Numbered from the stretch's first letter, positions 1 to 7,324 are shown. The stretch is DNA of 8,086 nt from Bryobacteraceae bacterium (GCA_025350445.1 JANXXV010001023.1:1-8086); one strand, 5' to 3'. Numbers and translations: made by a program. The notes: generated from the sequence alone by a model not told the origin.

Positions 1-242
1 CCTACTCGCGCATGTTCGCCCCGGGGCTTGGCATCGCCGAAGATCCGGCCACAGGCAGCGCTACCGGCCCGCTAGCGGCCTATATGCAACGTCACGCGCT
101 GACATCGAGCACCCGCTTCGTCAGCGAGCAAGGCACTAAAATGGGACGCCGCAGTTTCCTCCACATCCAAATACACGCCAACGGCCAAATCGATGTCGGC
201 GGCTACGTCACCCCGCTGGTTGAAGCCAACATGACACTGTAA
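1..242 (+). CDS. PhzF-family isomerase, C-terminal end only (5' part outside the window)
   Basis: The reading frame is open from the left edge (first full codon at position 3) to a TAA at 240-242, leaving about 79 C-terminal residues. It contains the motif GIAEDPATGSATGPLAAYM, the signature near the start of the last part of the second domain of PhzF-fold (diaminopimelate-epimerase-like) proteins, followed by the usual 'QG..MGR.S.L.I' and 'V.VGG.V.P' segments. Known members include PhzF of phenazine synthesis and many uncharacterised paralogues (YddE and others). Most bacterial copies lie outside phenazine operons, so phenazine synthesis should not be assumed. The N-terminal domain with the catalytic Glu is outside the window. 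The internal ATG at 12 is not the start, because family homology continues upstream of it (YSR-MFAPG). The downstream gene is 233 nt away and has its own promoter, so this is probably a separate transcription unit. Confidence 0.9.
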   Translation, partial: YSRMFAPGLGIAEDPATGSATGPLAAYMQRHALTSSTRFVSEQGTKMGRRSFLHIQIHANGQIDVGGYVTPLVEANMTL

Positions 243-420
243 CCCGGACTGGTCCGGATTGAAGATCGCATACCCTTCTCGATTCTTGGCCGGCCGAGCG
301 CCAAACAATTCGTCAGTCGACATAAGGCCCCGAGCGCATTCTTGTGGTGCGCCGCCCCGGCTTTCTCCCCGTCTGCGGCCTTTTCTCAATTTCAGATAGC
401 CGGGCGCTCCGCCAAAAAAA

Positions 421-450
421 ATGACAGCGTTCCAGAACGTGATATATGAT
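421..450 (+). promoter_or_regulatory. Putative sigma70-type promoter of the three-gene operon
   Basis: A -35-like ATGACA (421-426; five of six match TTGACA) is followed after 18 nt by a -10-like TATGAT (445-450; five of six match TATAAT). This predicts a start of transcription near 457 and a short leader of about 20 nt before the ATG at 476, leaving room for the ribosome binding site. It is the best promoter-like pair I see in the 243-475 gap and fits the orientation of the downstream genes. It is read by eye only, without experimental support. Confidence 0.45.
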
Positions 451-462
451 CAAGCGGTATTT

Positions 463-468
463 GGGGGA
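463..468 (+). promoter_or_regulatory. Shine-Dalgarno site of the first TIM-barrel gene
   Basis: GGGGGA ends 7 nt before the ATG at 476. It supports that ATG as the start, which also gives a protein beginning with a twin-arginine signal. Confidence 0.5.
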
Positions 469-475
469 TTGATTC

Positions 476-1585
476 ATGCATTCCAGACTCTCGCGGCGAA
501 AAATGATTCAGGGTGTCGCTGCCGTCGCTGCTTCGCGTCTATGCTCTCTATCTCCCGCGCTCGCGGCGCTTCCCTCTGAAGGGCGCGATACGCCCAAACT
601 CTGCATGAACTTTGCCCTTGCCGATTTAAACGATGCAGGCATGCGCCGGATCAAGCAACTGGGCGTCGACAATGTTCTGCTGGCCAACTCTCCTCCGATC
701 CCCTGGGATGAGGCCACCATTCGCTCCATCATGGACAAGCTGAAGTCCGGCGGCTTGACCCTGGGCAACATGATGATCCCCTGGATGAGTCCGGCCGGTA
801 CCGCGAACGCGTCATTCTCAGATGCCATCTACGGCAGGCCAGGCCGCGACGAGCAGATCGACAAAGTGCACCAATCCATTCGTGCCGCCGGACGCGCCGG
901 ACTCCCGGTCGTCGAATACAATTTCTACGCGCACCGCATCACCGAAGGCTACCGCGAGGAACCCGGACGCGGTGGCGCCGGCATGAGCACCTTCGATTAT
1001 GACCGCGTCAAGGACCTGCCGCCCCTGGCTTCAGAGGGAGCTCACAGCCTGGAAGAGATGTGGTCGAACCTCACCTACTTTGTGAAAGCGGTGATCCCGG
1101 TCGCCGCGGAATCGAATGTACGGATGGCGCTGCATCCAAATGACCCGCCACCACCCATCAGCCGCGGATCCGGGCAGCCGATGGGCAGTTTCGCCGGCTG
1201 GAAGCGCTTGATCGAACTGGTTCCCGGCAAAGCGAATGGCATCACCTTCGATTGTGGGGTTACCAGAGAACTGGGCGAGGACCCCGTGGAAGTGTGCCGC
1301 TACCTTGGATCGCTTGACCGGATTAATCATGTGCATTTCCGCAACGTGCGCACCCTGACGCCGAGGATGAAGTACACCGAGGTGTTCCCGGACGAAGGCG
1401 AGGTCGACATGCTGGCGGTGATGAAGGAACTGGTGCGCCAGAAGTATCAGTTGCTGATTTACCCGGAGCATCCGCGTATTCTGGATGCCGATCGTGAGCA
1501 GCCCAAGAACGGTTCCTATGCGGGCTGGGTCTATAACGTAGCGTACGCCAGGGCGATGCTGCAGGCTGCCTTGGGACAACGATAG
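476..1585 (+). CDS. Tat-exported mannonate-dehydratase-like TIM-barrel protein
   Basis: A 369-residue protein. Residues 5-12 (LSRRKMIQ) followed by a hydrophobic stretch and 'SPALA-ALP' near 30 form a twin-arginine signal, so the folded protein should reach the periplasm. The rest resembles the mannonate dehydratase (UxuA, D-mannonate to 2-keto-3-deoxygluconate) / xylose-isomerase-like barrel family. Landmarks are HPNDPP (H220), TFDCG (C260), HVHFRN (H287), FPDEGEVDM (D311) and YPEHPR (329-334). In characterised UxuA a His, a Cys, a His and an Asp in equivalent stretches bind the Mn ion; my matching is by motif, not by alignment. The Cys sits directly before the Gly, one position later than in the downstream paralogue (LCVG). 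Length is near that of UxuA once the signal is removed. It is first in an operon with the receptor (31 nt gap). A related sugar dehydratase or epimerase, rather than a true mannonate dehydratase, is possible. I am sure of the fold and export and moderately sure of the family; the substrate is unknown. Confidence 0.85.
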   Translation: MHSRLSRRKMIQGVAAVAASRLCSLSPALAALPSEGRDTPKLCMNFALADLNDAGMRRIKQLGVDNVLLANSPPIPWDEATIRSIMDKLKSGGLTLGNMMIPWMSPAGTANASFSDAIYGRPGRDEQIDKVHQSIRAAGRAGLPVVEYNFYAHRITEGYREEPGRGGAGMSTFDYDRVKDLPPLASEGAHSLEEMWSNLTYFVKAVIPVAAESNVRMALHPNDPPPPISRGSGQPMGSFAGWKRLIELVPGKANGITFDCGVTRELGEDPVEVCRYLGSLDRINHVHFRNVRTLTPRMKYTEVFPDEGEVDMLAVMKELVRQKYQLLIYPEHPRILDADREQPKNGSYAGWVYNVAYARAMLQAALGQR

Positions 1586-1604
1586 TCTGTCTTGATAACA
1601 AGGG

Positions 1605-1610
1605 TGGAGG
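1605..1610 (+). promoter_or_regulatory. Shine-Dalgarno site of the TonB-dependent receptor gene
   Basis: TGGAGG lies 6 nt before the ATG at 1617, inside the 31-nt gap after the previous stop. It selects this ATG over the out-of-frame candidate at 1592. The protein from 1617 begins with a signal peptide. Confidence 0.6.
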
Positions 1611-1616
1611 ATACCC

Positions 1617-4600
1617 ATGAGAACTCGAATTCTGTGGCATCGAACGATTCCAGTATTGCTTTGTCTAGCCTCGGCTGTGGCCGCGTTTTCGCAGACGGCA
1701 GCCCAGGTTTCCGGAACCGTTACCGACGAGAGCGGCAGCGTTGTTCCGAACGTCACGCTGACCATAACAAGCATCGAGACCGCGCTTCAGCGGGAAGCTG
1801 TAACCAATGAAGCGGGGCTTTACCAGTTGCCGGCGCTGCCACCCGGCTCTTATAAGCTCACCGCGAAGAAGACCGGATTCCGCCAGGTGGCGCGCGAAGG
1901 CTTGCGCCTGGAAGTGAACCAGAGCGCCCGCGTGGACTTCACCATGCAACTCGGAGCCGTGACCGAAATTATCGAAGTCACCGCATCGGCCCCGCTGCTT
2001 GAAAGCACCAATTCCTCGGTCGGCCAGGTCATCGAAACCAAGGCGGTTAGCGATCTTCCGCTGAACGGCCGCAATTTCGTGCAACTGGCGATTCTCGCCA
2101 ATGGCGCCATCGGTGTCGGATACGGCCCGCAAGGCACAATCGGCAGCGGCACCCGTGCCGACGACACGCGCGGCGGCGGGGAGTTGATGGTGAACGGTAA
2201 CCGCGAAATGTCCAACAATTTCCTGCTGGACGGAGTGGACAACAACTTTCGCCGAAACGCTCTCATCACCGTCCGCCCCACCGTGGAATCCATCCAGGAA
2301 TTCAAGATGCAAACCAACCTGTTTGGAGCCGAGCAAGGCCGCAACTCGGGAGCAACCGTCAACGTAGTCACCAAGAGCGGCAGCAATACTTTCCACGGCA
2401 GTCTGTTTGAGTTCCTCCGTAACGACGCCCTGGACGCGCGAAACTTCTTCAACGCCGCCAGCAACAGCGCCAAGCCTCCCTATCGCCAGAATCAGTTCGG
2501 CGGGAGCCTCGGCGGCCCCGTCATCCGCAATAAGTTATTCTTCTTCGGCGATTATGAGGGCCTTCGAAAAGCCCAGGGCACCAATACCACTGTCAACACG
2601 GTGCCTACCGCTGCAATGCGGACAGGTGATTTCAGAGAGACGCGAACCATCTATGATCCGGCTACCGTAGTCGCCGCGCCCGGGACTGCCAGCGGCTATT
2701 CCCGCCAGCCTTTCCCCGGCAATATCATCCCGCCCAACCGTATGGATTCGGTAATGTCCCGGCTCATCCAGGCATACCCGTTGCCCGTACTGCCTGGCCT
2801 GGCGAACAATCAGTTCACCAACCCCGTGCTCGTGCAGAACTACAACTATGTAAACGGGCGGTTCGATTGGACCGTGTCGCCCAAGGATACGGTGTTCGGC
2901 CGGTATACAGGGCAAAGGGCCGCTGTCGCCACCCCCACCGCATTTGGCTACCGCAACGTCCCTGGCATGTCTGTTCCACTGAACCTGCACAACGGCGTTG
3001 GCAGCATCACTCCCGGTGACGCTAAATTCAATAACACGAACGCCATACTGTCGTGGGCCCACATTTTCACCCCCACGTTCCTGGCGGACATTCGAATTGG
3101 CTATTCGCGGTTCGATATGGGGAACCTCTATCCGCAGGCCGAAGCGTTGAAAGACGGTCCGGGACTTGGCCAACTACTTGGAGTGCCGAACTCCAATCAG
3201 ACCCCCAAAAGTCATGGCGTCCCCATCTTCTCTATCGCGTCTTATAGCGGTATTGGCGGTCCTTCCTCCATTCCAACAATTCGCTACGAGAACACGTTTA
3301 ATGAGACGGCGAACTTCACCAATATCCGGGGCAACCACACCATCCGCTTCGGTACAAATATTGTGCGGCGGCAGATCGTCGATTTTCAGGCCAACCAGGG
3401 CAACGGTTCCTTCTCGTTCACCAGAACGTTCACCGGAGACCCGAATAGTGCCGGAAATACGGGCGATGCCATGGCCACTTTCCTCTTGGGCGCATACTCA
3501 TCACTCAGTCAGGATCACCAACTGGTTTGGGCAGGGTACAGGGTTCTGGAAGTCGGCTCCTTCCTTGCGGATGACTGGCGCGTGAATAATAAATTAACCC
3601 TCAACATCGGCTTGCGGTATGAACATCTTCCGCCTCCGGTTGAGGTTTCAAACCGCATGATGAATTTTGATATCTACACCGGCAAAGTGAAGATCGCAGG
3701 TTTCAATTCCGGCCGGCACGTTGGCATCGAATCACCGCGTAAGCTCTTTGCTCCACGCTTTGGATTTGCCTACCAGCCTATGCGTGACACCGTCATTCGG
3801 GGCGGTTTCGGCATATACTACAACGCCTCAGGGAGCGGCGGCGGTTTGTACCGCATGCATCGCTACCTTCCTTTTGCCGCTTCCAATTCGGCCAGCGTGA
3901 ACGAGTTTGCCGCCGCTTACCCGCGCGTTCAGGACGGCTTGCCGCCTATTCCGTCCACCGACTTCGCCACTGTCTCTAACAATCCGATCGGCAATTTCCT
4001 CAGCATCCCTTCCAATTACCGGCCGGCGCACGCCCTTCAATTCAACTTGGGCGTCGAGCGGCAATTGCCCTGGAGCACCGTCTTGAAAGGGTTTTATATC
4101 GGAAATCTGGGGCGGCACCTTGACAACAATATCAATTACAACCAGCCCATCCCCGGGCCCGGCGCGCAACCGCCGCGCAGACCGCTCTTTGCCATCGCGC
4201 CTTTGGTTGTGGGCGCTACTCTGGCGGCAACGGACGGCAATTCCAGCTACCACGCTCTCCAGTTAACGGCGGAAAAGCGATTCTCAAACGGCGTTGGCTT
4301 CCTCACCGGATACACTTATTCCCATTCCATTGATAACGTCGCCCTCCAGCAGGGCGGTAATGGCGAAGGACCCATTCCTCAGGATCCCCGCTACAAGGCC
4401 CTGGACCGCGGAAACAGTTCCTTCGACATCCGGCACCGCCTCACGCAATCGGCCCTCTACAATCTGCCCTTCGGAAACGCTCAAAGATTTAGTTCATCGC
4501 AACGCTGGGTCAACAACGTGTTCGGCAACTGGCAGTTAAACCTGATTCTCATCTATCAGACGGGGCTGCCTTTTACGCCGGCGCTTGCGAGTCCGGTGTC

Positions 4601-4976
4601 CAATACCGGAACCGGCAGCCGCCCCAGTATAGCCGGCGATTCCAGCGTGTCCAATCCCACACTTTCCCGCTGGTTCAACACCGCCCTCGACACTCCTGGC
4701 GCACCTTGGCTGACACCGGCTTTGTACACTTTCGGCAACGCAGGACGCGGAATTCTACGCGGCCCCGGACGCACCAACGTCGACTTTTCCGTATTCAAGG
4801 AATTTGCCGTCACCGAGCGTTTTCGCGTGCAATTCCGCTCTGAATTGTTCAACGTCTTCAATCATCCGCAATTCGATCTGCCAAACGCCTCCATCGGCAC
4901 GGCGGTCGCGGGAACCATCTCCGGCACAGTGGGGACTTCCCGTGATGTTCAGTTCGGTCTTCGGGTTGTGTTCTAA
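1617..4976 (+). CDS. TonB-dependent outer-membrane receptor with N-terminal carboxypeptidase-regulatory-like domain
   Basis: An 1119-residue outer-membrane protein. Residues 1 to about 29 are a Sec signal peptide (MRTR, hydrophobic core, AAFSQTA). Residues 30-112 form a carboxypeptidase-regulatory/Cna-B-like beta-sandwich (VSGTVTDESGSVVPN, then NEAGLYQLPALPPGSYKL). About 115-255 is the plug, with SDLPLNGRNF (145-154), LLDGVDNN (203-210) and the plug-to-barrel stretch SGATVNVVTKSGSN (244-257). The remainder is a long barrel rich in alternating aromatic strands, ending in FGLRVVF with the terminal Phe expected for barrel assembly. This architecture is the Oar-like receptor type greatly expanded in Acidobacteriota. 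No SusD-like lipoprotein gene adjoins it. It should bind and import a ligand with TonB/ExbB/ExbD energy. Position between two exported TIM-barrel sugar-type enzymes suggests a carbohydrate or sugar-acid ligand (inference). No frameshift or internal stop is seen. Class very likely, ligand unknown. Confidence 0.93.
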   Translation: MRTRILWHRTIPVLLCLASAVAAFSQTAAQVSGTVTDESGSVVPNVTLTITSIETALQREAVTNEAGLYQLPALPPGSYKLTAKKTGFRQVAREGLRLEVNQSARVDFTMQLGAVTEIIEVTASAPLLESTNSSVGQVIETKAVSDLPLNGRNFVQLAILANGAIGVGYGPQGTIGSGTRADDTRGGGELMVNGNREMSNNFLLDGVDNNFRRNALITVRPTVESIQEFKMQTNLFGAEQGRNSGATVNVVTKSGSNTFHGSLFEFLRNDALDARNFFNAASNSAKPPYRQNQFGGSLGGPVIRNKLFFFGDYEGLRKAQGTNTTVNTVPTAAMRTGDFRETRTIYDPATVVAAPGTASGYSRQPFPGNIIPPNRMDSVMSRLIQAYPLPVLPGLANNQFTNPVLVQNYNYVNGRFDWTVSPKDTVFGRYTGQRAAVATPTAFGYRNVPGMSVPLNLHNGVGSITPGDAKFNNTNAILSWAHIFTPTFLADIRIGYSRFDMGNLYPQAEALKDGPGLGQLLGVPNSNQTPKSHGVPIFSIASYSGIGGPSSIPTIRYENTFNETANFTNIRGNHTIRFGTNIVRRQIVDFQANQGNGSFSFTRTFTGDPNSAGNTGDAMATFLLGAYSSLSQDHQLVWAGYRVLEVGSFLADDWRVNNKLTLNIGLRYEHLPPPVEVSNRMMNFDIYTGKVKIAGFNSGRHVGIESPRKLFAPRFGFAYQPMRDTVIRGGFGIYYNASGSGGGLYRMHRYLPFAASNSASVNEFAAAYPRVQDGLPPIPSTDFATVSNNPIGNFLSIPSNYRPAHALQFNLGVERQLPWSTVLKGFYIGNLGRHLDNNINYNQPIPGPGAQPPRRPLFAIAPLVVGATLAATDGNSSYHALQLTAEKRFSNGVGFLTGYTYSHSIDNVALQQGGNGEGPIPQDPRYKALDRGNSSFDIRHRLTQSALYNLPFGNAQRFSSSQRWVNNVFGNWQLNLILIYQTGLPFTPALASPVSNTGTGSRPSIAGDSSVSNPTLSRWFNTALDTPGAPWLTPALYTFGNAGRGILRGPGRTNVDFSVFKEFAVTERFRVQFRSELFNVFNHPQFDLPNASIGTAVAGTISGTVGTSRDVQFGLRVVF

Positions 4977-4978
4977 CC

Positions 4979-4986
4979 AAAGGAGG
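4979..4986 (+). promoter_or_regulatory. Near-perfect Shine-Dalgarno site that fixes the start at 4993
   Basis: AAAGGAGG ends 6 nt before the ATG at 4993. The reading frame is open further upstream to 4804, inside the receptor gene. That extension would precede the twin-arginine signal with unrelated sequence and has no comparable ribosome binding site, so 4993 is chosen. Confidence 0.75.
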
Positions 4987-4992
4987 CTATCA

Positions 4993-6090
4993 ATGAAGAG
5001 TCAAAACAGGCGCGAACTTCTGAAACTGCCGCTGGTCATGAGCGCCGCGGCCTTCGCCTCGCAAACCAGCGCCGAAGCCGCCCAAAAAGAAGGAAAGCGG
5101 ATCGGCGAGTTCGATCCCGCCAATATCAAAATCTCGCATCGCGTCGGCATTCGCGTGCCGGACGAAGACTTGCTCTTCCTCAAACAGATCGGGCTGCGAT
5201 TCTTCCGGGCCGAGATCCCTCTGGATGCTTCCCTGGACGAAATCGCCCGCCAGCGGGATCGCTTCGCCAGCTATGGAATCGCCATGCATCACTGCGCGCA
5301 CTACGCGCACCAATCGCCCGATATCCTGCTGGGCATTCCCGGAGCCAAGCGCGATAAAGATATCAAAACCTGCCTCACGGTGCTGAGGCATCTCGGCAAA
5401 CTCGGCGTTTCCGTAGCCGTATTGGACTGGCTGCCCGCCAACACGTTCACCACCGCGATGGTGGATAGGCACGGCTACAAGACACGCGAATTCAACCTTG
5501 CCGATTTCCGCGCGAAAGTGGAAAAGCAGAAATTCGACCGCGCGTACTCCGAAGAAGAGATCTGGAACGCGTTCGCCTACTACCTCAAAGCGGTGCTGCC
5601 GGTTGCCGAAGAAGCGAACGTAAAGCTGGCGATGCACCCTTCAGACCCGCCCGTGATTGAAACGATGAACGGCGTGGGCCGGATATTCAGAAATTACGAA
5701 GGATACCGCCGCGCCGAACAACTCGCCGGAGCCAGTAAGCATTGGGGCGTCCGGCTCTGCGTCGGCACCTGGTCCGAAGGCGGAGATCAAATGGGAAAGG
5801 ATGTTCTGGCAATGATTCGCGACTTCGGCGGCCGCGGCAAACTGTTCGATATCGATTTCCGGAACGTGACTGCCCCACTCCCCAGCTTTCAGGAAACGCT
5901 GCCTGACGAAGGCTACGTGGACATGTACCAGGTGATGAAGGCATTGCGCCAGGTGCGATACGACGGGCCGATGGTGCCGGACCACGTTCCCGCCCTGGCC
6001 GGCGACAACGGAATCAATCGCGCGGGCACCGCATACTGCATCTCCTACATGCGCTCTCTTCTCCGCCGCGCCAACGAAGAAGTGGGTTGA
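4993..6090 (+). CDS. Second Tat-exported TIM-barrel protein, diverged mannonate-dehydratase-like paralogue
   Basis: A 365-residue protein from the ATG chosen by its ribosome binding site. Residues 5-11 (NRRELLK), a hydrophobic run and 'SAEAA' near 30 make a twin-arginine signal. The mature part shares blocks with the first operon gene: YLKAVLPVAEEANVKLAMHPSDPP here against a matching 'VKAV.PVA.ESNV..ALHPNDPP' there, then PDEGYVDM against PDEGEVDM. Candidate metal ligands are H215 (HPSDPP), C256 (LCVGT) and D310 (YVDM). The fourth position, His in HVHFRN of the paralogue, is Asp here (FDIDFRN, D288), and YPEHPR is replaced by VPDHVP. Identity in most other regions looks low, so the two are old paralogues with probably different substrates. 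It follows the receptor by 16 nt, so it is almost certainly co-transcribed. It could be a sugar dehydratase, an epimerase/isomerase of the same fold, or a non-catalytic binding protein. Fold and export confident, activity unknown. Confidence 0.82.
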   Translation: MKSQNRRELLKLPLVMSAAAFASQTSAEAAQKEGKRIGEFDPANIKISHRVGIRVPDEDLLFLKQIGLRFFRAEIPLDASLDEIARQRDRFASYGIAMHHCAHYAHQSPDILLGIPGAKRDKDIKTCLTVLRHLGKLGVSVAVLDWLPANTFTTAMVDRHGYKTREFNLADFRAKVEKQKFDRAYSEEEIWNAFAYYLKAVLPVAEEANVKLAMHPSDPPVIETMNGVGRIFRNYEGYRRAEQLAGASKHWGVRLCVGTWSEGGDQMGKDVLAMIRDFGGRGKLFDIDFRNVTAPLPSFQETLPDEGYVDMYQVMKALRQVRYDGPMVPDHVPALAGDNGINRAGTAYCISYMRSLLRRANEEVG

Positions 6091-6101
6091 TCGGAATGGA
6101 C

Positions 6102-6296
6102 GGCGGGGCCCCGGCCCCATAGGCGTTAAGATAAGCCAAACTGAGGACTTCGCAGCACCACTCCTTCACGGCGAGCGGCTCGGTTAACTGATTGATCCGG
6201 CTGAGCCGCGCGCGTGAGCAAGCGGTAGATGATCAACCGAATCCGGAACATTTTCAAGAACAAACGTTCTTATCTTAACGCCTATGGGGCCCCGCC
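6102..6296. repeat. Long inverted-repeat element between convergent genes (MITE-like or hairpin element)
   Basis: Positions 6113-6135 and 6269-6291 are a perfect 23-bp inverted repeat (left arm begins GGCCCCATAGGCG and ends AAGATAAG), separated by 133 nt. The arms extend outward: GGCGGGGCCCC at 6102-6112 is the reverse complement of 6286-6296, so the right arm is 28 nt while the left carries an additional GGCCCC (6113-6118) that looks like a 6-nt duplication. Within the spacer a second, imperfect inverted repeat (6166-6181 with 6203-6217, one bulge and one mismatch, loop about 21 nt) would form an inner hairpin. There is no open frame of note and no T-run, so a plain intrinsic terminator is not shown. 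The element fills most of the 265-nt gap between the stops at 6090 and 6356. It may be a non-autonomous mobile element, an intergenic palindromic repeat, or a bidirectional transcription barrier. No target-site duplication could be identified with certainty. Confidence 0.75.
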
Positions 6297-6355
6297 CGCA
6301 GGCCGCCCCTGATTGCCGCAACTGCTCCCGGAAGCCGGAGCAGGCGGCCGCCGCA

Positions 6356-7240
6356 CTACGCCAGCGCCAGATTCAGATTCTCAATAGCCTCGTCCACTTC
6401 TGCCGTATTCTTATAGCCAACCGTCACGCAGTCCACGCCCGCGGTGCGGAATGCGTATTTCATCGCCGCCTGCCGGTCCCCGCGCGTCGTGAAAGCGCCC
6501 TCTCCCACCAGCTTCATACTGATCACGCCCATCCCTTCCGCACGGACCTGTTTCACGTGCGTGACCACCTCCGTCACATTGCCGGCGCCGCTGGTGTTGT
6601 AGTCTTCCGCGTCCATCTTCGTGCCGTTGTGGTTCACCCGGATCATCGCGATTTCTAGCCATTTGTTTCCCGGGAACTGGCGCAACGCCGGCAGCCCGTG
6701 AACGGATGCACCATATCCCACGACAGCCTTCTTGTGCTTCGCTTCCGAAACCCCGTCCTGCCACCGCACGGTGTCTTTCGGCCACGTCGACACGTGCTGA
6801 TAGTGCAGCAGTAGCACGTCGAAGTAATCGGTCTGCGCGAGCCTGCGCAACTCATCGATCTTCTCTTGCGGATTTACCCCTTCGTGCGTCGTTACCTTCG
6901 ACATCAGCCGGTAACTATCGCGCGGTATGCCCTTCAGCGCGACGCCCAGCATCTTGTGCATCTCGCCATAGGACTCGGCGGTCTCAAAGAAGCGAATACC
7001 CCGGTCGTAGGCGTGGCGCACCAGCCTTGTGAACTGGTCTTGCCCCAGTTCCCGCTGCGTCCTTCCGCTGAACGTCCCGGTGCCAAACGCCAGCCGCGTC
7101 ACCTTTACGCCGGACTTTCCCAGCGTTACCCAATCCGTAGCGGTCCCGCCCGCCGCCCGGACGGGCAAGCTTCCCATGCCTGCGAGTGCCCCCGCGGCAA
7201 ATCCGGTCTTCAGAAAATTACGTCTGGAGCAGTAAGCCAT
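6356..7240 (-). CDS. Tat-exported aldo/keto reductase
   Basis: A 294-residue protein on the minus strand. The start at 7240 is chosen because GGAGG sits 8 nt upstream and because residues 3-30 then form a textbook twin-arginine signal (CSRRNFLK, hydrophobic run, VRAAGG); the frame is open further upstream with no such support. The mature part is an aldo/keto reductase barrel: TLGKSGVKVTRLAFGTGTFSG (39-59), GIRFFETAESYG (81-92), LMSKVT (112-117), DVLLLHYQHV (141-150), VGYGASVH (174-181) and a C-terminal EVDEAIENL. The tetrad reads E86, Y91, K115, H146; the first is normally Asp. At about 265 mature residues it is shorter than the usual 300-330. Family members reduce aldehydes, ketones or sugars with NAD(P)H; how an exported one would obtain its cofactor is unclear, as Tat can export a protein with cofactor already bound. 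It is convergent with the receptor operon, so not part of that transcript. Substrate unknown. Confidence 0.9.
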   Translation of the reverse strand: MAYCSRRNFLKTGFAAGALAGMGSLPVRAAGGTATDWVTLGKSGVKVTRLAFGTGTFSGRTQRELGQDQFTRLVRHAYDRGIRFFETAESYGEMHKMLGVALKGIPRDSYRLMSKVTTHEGVNPQEKIDELRRLAQTDYFDVLLLHYQHVSTWPKDTVRWQDGVSEAKHKKAVVGYGASVHGLPALRQFPGNKWLEIAMIRVNHNGTKMDAEDYNTSGAGNVTEVVTHVKQVRAEGMGVISMKLVGEGAFTTRGDRQAAMKYAFRTAGVDCVTVGYKNTAEVDEAIENLNLALA

Positions 7241-7248
7241 TTTGTCGG

Positions 7249-7253
7249 CCTCC
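7249..7253 (-). promoter_or_regulatory. Shine-Dalgarno site deciding the aldo/keto reductase start
   Basis: CCTCC on the plus strand reads GGAGG on the minus strand, 8 nt before the ATG whose complement is at 7238-7240. This favours the short form with the Tat signal at its N terminus over a GTG start at 7360. Confidence 0.6.
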
Positions 7254-7300
7254 AATGCGCAAATCCTACCACGAGTGAGGGAGCGGATGCTTGCCGCATG

Positions 7301-7324
7301 TACAGTGCCGGTTACTGTGCCGGT
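7301..7324. repeat. Tandem 12-bp repeat upstream of the aldo/keto reductase gene
   Basis: TACAGTGCCGGT (7301-7312) is followed at once by TACTGTGCCGGT (7313-7324), differing at one base. Across the junction, ACAGT-N7-ACTGT (7302-7318) is also a short inverted repeat. The pair lies about 61-84 nt upstream of the reductase start codon, a distance where a regulator could bind. An operator role is only a possibility; two copies may also be a chance local duplication. Confidence 0.4.

Noticed and set aside
244..257. Small hairpin CCGGA-CTGG-TCCGG just after the PhzF stop as a terminator
   Set aside because: The stem is only 5 bp and no T-run follows, so an intrinsic terminator cannot be claimed.
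1031..1774. Long minus-strand frame opposite the first TIM-barrel gene and the start of the receptor
   Set aside because: It is antisense to well-recognised coding sequence and its product is low-similarity, His/Arg-rich sequence typical of antisense shadows in G+C-rich DNA.
4804..4992. Upstream extension of the second TIM-barrel gene to an ATG at 4804
   Set aside because: It overlaps the receptor's C-terminal coding sequence in another frame, and the strong ribosome binding site and Tat signal both point to the ATG at 4993.
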